Program-made: the position numbers and the translations under genes
In this document: one piece after another, positions 63,450 to 64,000 of the stretch
Numbering within the stretch: the first letter of the stretch is position 1
Layout: each line of letters starts with the position of its first letter
The notes under the pieces: generated by a model
What the model saw: only the letters and a program-made list of their open reading frames with translations
The model's database searches: none
Told to the model about the DNA's origin: nothing
NCBI GenBank assembly: GCA_963801475.1
Contig: CAWDEX010000001.1
Coordinates: 868,001 to 932,000 of the forward strand
Direction: 5' to 3'
Length of the DNA: 64,000 nucleotides
DNA from: DAOMFB01 sp963801475
GTDB taxonomy: Bacteria; Acidobacteriota; Thermoanaerobaculia; UBA5066

Positions 63450-63484
63450 CTCGGGAATCTATTAGGTTTTCAAGATAAATTCAA
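63450..63484 (-). promoter_or_regulatory. Promoter region of lon copy 2
   Basis: On the minus strand TTGAAT (63479-63484) and TAGATT (63456-63461) are 17 bases apart, a good sigma-70-type promoter. Overlapping it, CTTGAA (63469-63474), 13 bases and CCCGAG (63450-63455) partly fit a heat-shock (sigma-32) promoter. The stretch 63465-63545 is much richer in A and T than the rest of the window. Confidence 0.5.
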
Positions 63485-63629
63485 TATTTGCGTTTACTAC
63501 ACTAAGATTTAATGGTAAGTGCTTGCATCCTAGAGTTCTATAGGTGTCTGGGTCGACCGGAGAATGGGCCGCATCGGGGTTCTCCAACCGTCCCTGAGGG
63601 GGACCATTCGATCGACGCGCGCAATCGGA

Positions 63630-63661
63630 AAGAAAAAGGCGCCCGGGTCGCCCCGGGCGCC
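63630..63661 (-). terminator. Intrinsic terminator of the citrate synthase gene
   Basis: A perfect 10-bp stem GGCGCCCGGG/CCCGGGCGCC with a 4-base loop, followed on the minus strand by TTTTTCT, 22 bases after the citrate synthase stop. Confidence 0.85.
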
Positions 63662-63683
63662 TTCTCTCAAAGCCGGGAATGAA

Positions 63684-64000
63684 TCAGTCGGAGCCGAGAT
63701 CGTCGGCCTTGATGGTCTTGGAGGCGACGTCCTCGAGCATCTTCGTCGTGACGGACTTGGGCCGCTCGATCGCGTAACCGAGGGCGCGGTCCCATGTGAT
63801 GTTGGCGAGCACGCCGACGGCGCGGCCGACGCCGAAGAGGACGGTGTAGAAGTCCCACTCGGTCAGGCCGTAGTACCACTGGATGACACCCGACTGGGCG
63901 TCCACGTTGGGCCACGGGTTCTTCGTCTTCCCGTGCTTCGTCAGGACGTCCGGGGCCACCTTGAAGATCGTGTCGATCAGCTTGAAGAGCGGGTACTCGG
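63684..64000 (-). CDS. gltA: Citrate synthase, eukaryote-like type (C-terminal part)
   Basis: Only the last 105 residues are in the window. The sequence KNPWPNVDAQSGVIQWYYGL, FYTVLFGVGRAVGVLANITW and DRALGYAIERPKSVT is that of a citrate synthase C-terminus, with the catalytic Asp-equivalent in NVDAQSG and the CoA/citrate-binding Arg residues (GRAVG, ERPKS). It resembles the mitochondrial (Si) form more than the hexameric gltA of enterobacteria. The enzyme makes citrate from acetyl-CoA and oxaloacetate. A strong terminator follows the stop. Confidence 0.9.
   Translation of the reverse strand, partial: EYPLFKLIDTIFKVAPDVLTKHGKTKNPWPNVDAQSGVIQWYYGLTEWDFYTVLFGVGRAVGVLANITWDRALGYAIERPKSVTTKMLEDVASKTIKADDLGSD

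Noticed and set aside
63436..63683. CIRCE/HrcA element upstream of lon copy 2
   Set aside because: No TTAGCACTC/GAGTGCTAA inverted repeat is present.

Overview
The window is a gene-dense, very GC-rich bacterial chromosome segment with no rRNA or tRNA genes, insertion sequences, phage genes or CRISPR arrays. No gene-free stretch reaches 300 bases; the longest are about 9.0-9.25, 36.56-36.80 and 63.44-63.68 kb. Gene content suggests a Gram-negative relative of the Acidobacteriota: a Ser/Thr kinase fused to a TolB-like domain and TPRs, an LpxH-type lipid A enzyme, outer-membrane barrels, TMTC/PMT-type glycosyltransferases, two Lon proteases and a eukaryote-like citrate synthase. That assignment is inferred from gene families only.

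Layout. (1) 1-11.6 kb is a potassium locus. On the minus strand it holds a small membrane protein, the kinase half of KdpD, KdpE, an outer-membrane porin, a 27-residue peptide, KdpF, KdpA, KdpB, KdpC and the sensor half of KdpD. A divergent KimA-like importer, apparently frameshifted, follows. Two 36-bp sites, 30/36 identical, lie at the same distance from two start codons and look like KdpE operators. (2) 11.6-24.3 kb holds dihydrolipoyl dehydrogenase, a bacterioferritin-like protein, a kinase-TPR protein, a DUF1259/ChrB/MFS cluster, a secreted beta-propeller-phosphoesterase and an ABC exporter. (3) 24.4-36.6 kb holds an MFS transporter, three large membrane glycosyltransferase-like proteins, a ComEA-like protein, an ABC-F ATPase and a surface-sugar cluster (GT2, epimerase, DegT aminotransferase, methyltransferase).

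(4) 36.6-44.0 kb is the highlight. It is an Mtr-type extracellular electron transfer conduit: two tandem OmcA/MtrC-family decaheme cytochromes, a DmsE/MtrA-family decaheme cytochrome and an MtrB/PioB-family barrel. The operon has a structured leader, GC-rich hairpins at its internal junctions and a strong intrinsic terminator. (5) 44.0-53.7 kb holds lpxH, aroA, a 1317-residue sigma-54 activator, two orphan Dpp-type permeases and a TMTC-like glycosyltransferase. (6) 53.7-64 kb holds nrdR-hsp20-lon-thiL-DUF2062, a phosphodiesterase, an AlaX-type editing protein, a PilZ protein, a second lon and the 3' end of citrate synthase.

Functionally, the Kdp system, porin and KimA-like permease form a potassium-scavenging module under one two-component system. 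The cytochromes and barrel would carry electrons from the periplasm to the cell surface. Many genes start only 6-12 nt after a TAnnnT -10 hexamer, which suggests that leaderless transcripts are common here.
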